This document shows positions 4,799 through 6,236 of a DNA stretch of 6,236 nucleotides, one piece after another; positions within the stretch are counted from its first letter, which is position 1; the number at the start of each line of letters is the position of its first letter. The stretch is from an uncultured Campylobacter sp. (GTDB lineage: Bacteria; Campylobacterota; Campylobacteria; Campylobacterales; Campylobacteraceae): positions 1 through 6,236 of the forward strand of contig NZ_CALACG010000084.1 in NCBI RefSeq assembly GCF_937890585.1, written 5' to 3'. The notes beneath the pieces were generated by a model. That model worked only from the letters and a program-made list of their open reading frames with translations, had not been told where the DNA came from and made no database searches. Both the position numbers and the translations under genes were made by a program.

Positions 4799-6236
4799 AT
4801 GAAAAAGGCAGCAAATAAGATAGCGCTCATCATCGTTGCGCTTTTAGTTGTCTCTTTAGGCGTGTTTTCTACCATAAACTACACGAACACTAAGGAGAAT
4901 ATTTATGATCTAGCGAAGGATACCAAGACTTCGTCATCGAAAATCGTACAGTTTTATATGAACGCATTTTTTGATAGTAAGATCGCAGAGGTTGAAAAAT
5001 TTGTTAGATATCTCGAGCTCAATCCAGACATTTTAGAGGATAAAGAGAAATTTAAAGGTGTGATCATGAATGCAGCCCAAGTGACTGAATTCTTTGAGTT
5101 TTACTTTGGCTACGCAAATGACGGAACTACTTTTAGTGCTGATGTTGAGGGCGAAGGACGTAAATTTTCAGTGCTTGACCAAAGTACAAATTTTGATGCT
5201 AGAACTAGAGTGTGGTATAAAGAGGCTGTTGCAAAAGGTGGCGTCATCTTTACAGAGCCTTATGTGGGTTCAGCTGGTGTTTTAAATATTTCTATCGCTA
5301 AAAAAGTTGTCGTAAATGGTAAAGTTGTGGGCGTTTTGGGGGCTGATATCGCTTTGGATAAATTTGATGAAGAGCTTGACAAGATCAAGCCAACCCCAAG
5401 CAGTGCGATAGCTTTATTTGACCTAGAGCATAAAAAGATAATACATTTTGTTCATAAAGACCTTGTCCTTTCAGACTCTAGCGAAGCTATGAAGATCATT
5501 GATGATTACTCAAATGAGTATAAGAAAAATGGCGACAAGACATTTACTTACAATCTTAGAGGCACAGAGAGAGTTCTTGCTTGCCAGCATTATGAAAAAG
5601 CAAACTGGCTTGTATGCTCTGCAAACTCATGGACAGACTATGACGAGAGCTTAAATAAGACATTTATTTCACAAATCATCTCATCAATAGTATTTATAGT
5701 AGTCATTGTTGCACTTCTTTTATTTGTAGTTAGCAGATCACTAAAACCACTCTCAGCTATATCTGAGTCATTAGTGTCATTCTTTAAATTCCTAAACTAT
5801 GAGATCAAAGAACCAGTTATCACAGAAGTAAAAACTAAAGATGAATTTGGTGTTATGTCACGTCTAATAAACGATAACATCAAAAAGATCCAAGACACTG
5901 CTAATCAAGATGCCACTGCTGTTAACCAGTCAGTAGCAACAGCTAAAGAGATAGAGAGTGGAAATTTAAAAGCTCGTATCACGCAAAACCCAGCTAACCC
6001 AAAACTAGTCGAGCTTAAAGATGTGCTTAATAAAATGCTAGATGTGCTGGAAGTAAAAGTAGGTAGTGATCTAAATGTTATACAAAAGGTATTTGATAGC
6101 TATAGAAGATCAGACTTTACTTCTAGGATAGAAAACGCAAATGGTGAAGTAGAAAAAGTAACTAATACCTTAGGTATTGAGATATCTAAAATGCTAAATG
6201 ACAATCTAAACCAAGCTCAAGTACTAGAAGAAAAAG
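4799..6236 (+). CDS. Methyl-accepting chemotaxis protein with dCache sensor (partial, 3' end beyond window)
   Basis: The frame is open from the ATG to the edge, giving 479 residues. The order is: TM1 (about 8-26), a large periplasmic region, TM2 (about 289-312, FISQIISSIVFIVVIVALLLF), then a HAMP domain (about 313-365, with DEFG at 348-351). The periplasmic part is a double-Cache domain. FDARTRVWY (132-140), EPY (Tyr155) and GAD (Asp183) match the amino-acid-binding motif of dCache receptors such as Pseudomonas PctA; the first Tyr of that motif is Phe132 here. Two further HAMP-like segments follow: EIESGNLKARI (384-394) and YRRSDFTSRI (435-444). The cytoplasmic signalling hairpin that contacts CheA/CheW is outside the window, so the call rests on the architecture so far; a sensor kinase or diguanylate cyclase with the same front end is less likely. 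Expected role: sensing amino acids or related ligands to steer swimming. It has its own 97-nt upstream gap and is probably transcribed separately from the ComF operon. Confidence 0.88.
   Translation, partial: MKKAANKIALIIVALLVVSLGVFSTINYTNTKENIYDLAKDTKTSSSKIVQFYMNAFFDSKIAEVEKFVRYLELNPDILEDKEKFKGVIMNAAQVTEFFEFYFGYANDGTTFSADVEGEGRKFSVLDQSTNFDARTRVWYKEAVAKGGVIFTEPYVGSAGVLNISIAKKVVVNGKVVGVLGADIALDKFDEELDKIKPTPSSAIALFDLEHKKIIHFVHKDLVLSDSSEAMKIIDDYSNEYKKNGDKTFTYNLRGTERVLACQHYEKANWLVCSANSWTDYDESLNKTFISQIISSIVFIVVIVALLLFVVSRSLKPLSAISESLVSFFKFLNYEIKEPVITEVKTKDEFGVMSRLINDNIKKIQDTANQDATAVNQSVATAKEIESGNLKARITQNPANPKLVELKDVLNKMLDVLEVKVGSDLNVIQKVFDSYRRSDFTSRIENANGEVEKVTNTLGIEISKMLNDNLNQAQVLEEK

Noticed and set aside
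1..6236. CRISPR arrays, tRNA or rRNA genes, insertion sequences
   Set aside because: No regularly spaced repeats, no cloverleaf or rRNA-like sequence, and no transposase or terminal repeats were seen on either strand.

Overview
The window looks like chromosomal DNA from a Campylobacterota species, most likely a Campylobacter. The evidence is the AT-rich intergenic DNA, the frequent AAATTT word, the family resemblance of every gene to Campylobacter/Helicobacter proteins, and a lepA - lipoprotein - ComF order that, from memory, matches lepA-mapA-ctsW in C. jejuni. lepA is about half G+C by sampled lines, which points towards a higher-GC member such as the C. concisus/curvus/showae group. The species cannot be fixed from this sequence.

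Layout. Positions 1-520 (minus strand, cut by the window edge) hold the N-terminal nuclease part of a restriction-modification enzyme, with a PD...ENK catalytic motif and only about 32% G+C. A 133-nt divergent promoter region (521-653) separates it from lepA (654-2444, plus), a complete translation GTPase. A 172-nt gap follows with a nested inverted repeat that could fold as RNA. Next comes a tight plus-strand run: a small 4-oxalocrotonate-tautomerase-family enzyme (2617-2847), a cysteine-rich lipoprotein (2841-3563), a second lipoprotein (3575-4132) and a ComF-type phosphoribosyltransferase-like protein (4132-4701). The joins are a 7-nt overlap, an 11-nt gap and a 1-nt overlap, so these four probably form one translationally coupled operon. 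After a 97-nt gap, a chemoreceptor gene with a strong Shine-Dalgarno sequence begins at 4799 and runs off the right edge after 479 codons.

How the genes fit together. lepA is a housekeeping gene. The ComF/CtsW-type protein points to natural transformation, and the two lipoproteins beside it are probably outer-membrane-anchored envelope proteins. They look like diverged tandem paralogues of a YajG-like fold, one carrying an added cysteine-rich segment. The chemoreceptor has a periplasmic double-Cache domain with an almost complete amino-acid-binding motif. The restriction gene looks like a later arrival beside lepA.

No wholly new system is evident. The points most worth following are the paralogous lipoprotein pair fused operonically to a competence gene, the DnaJ-like CxxCxGxG motif in the first lipoprotein, and the nested inverted repeat after lepA.
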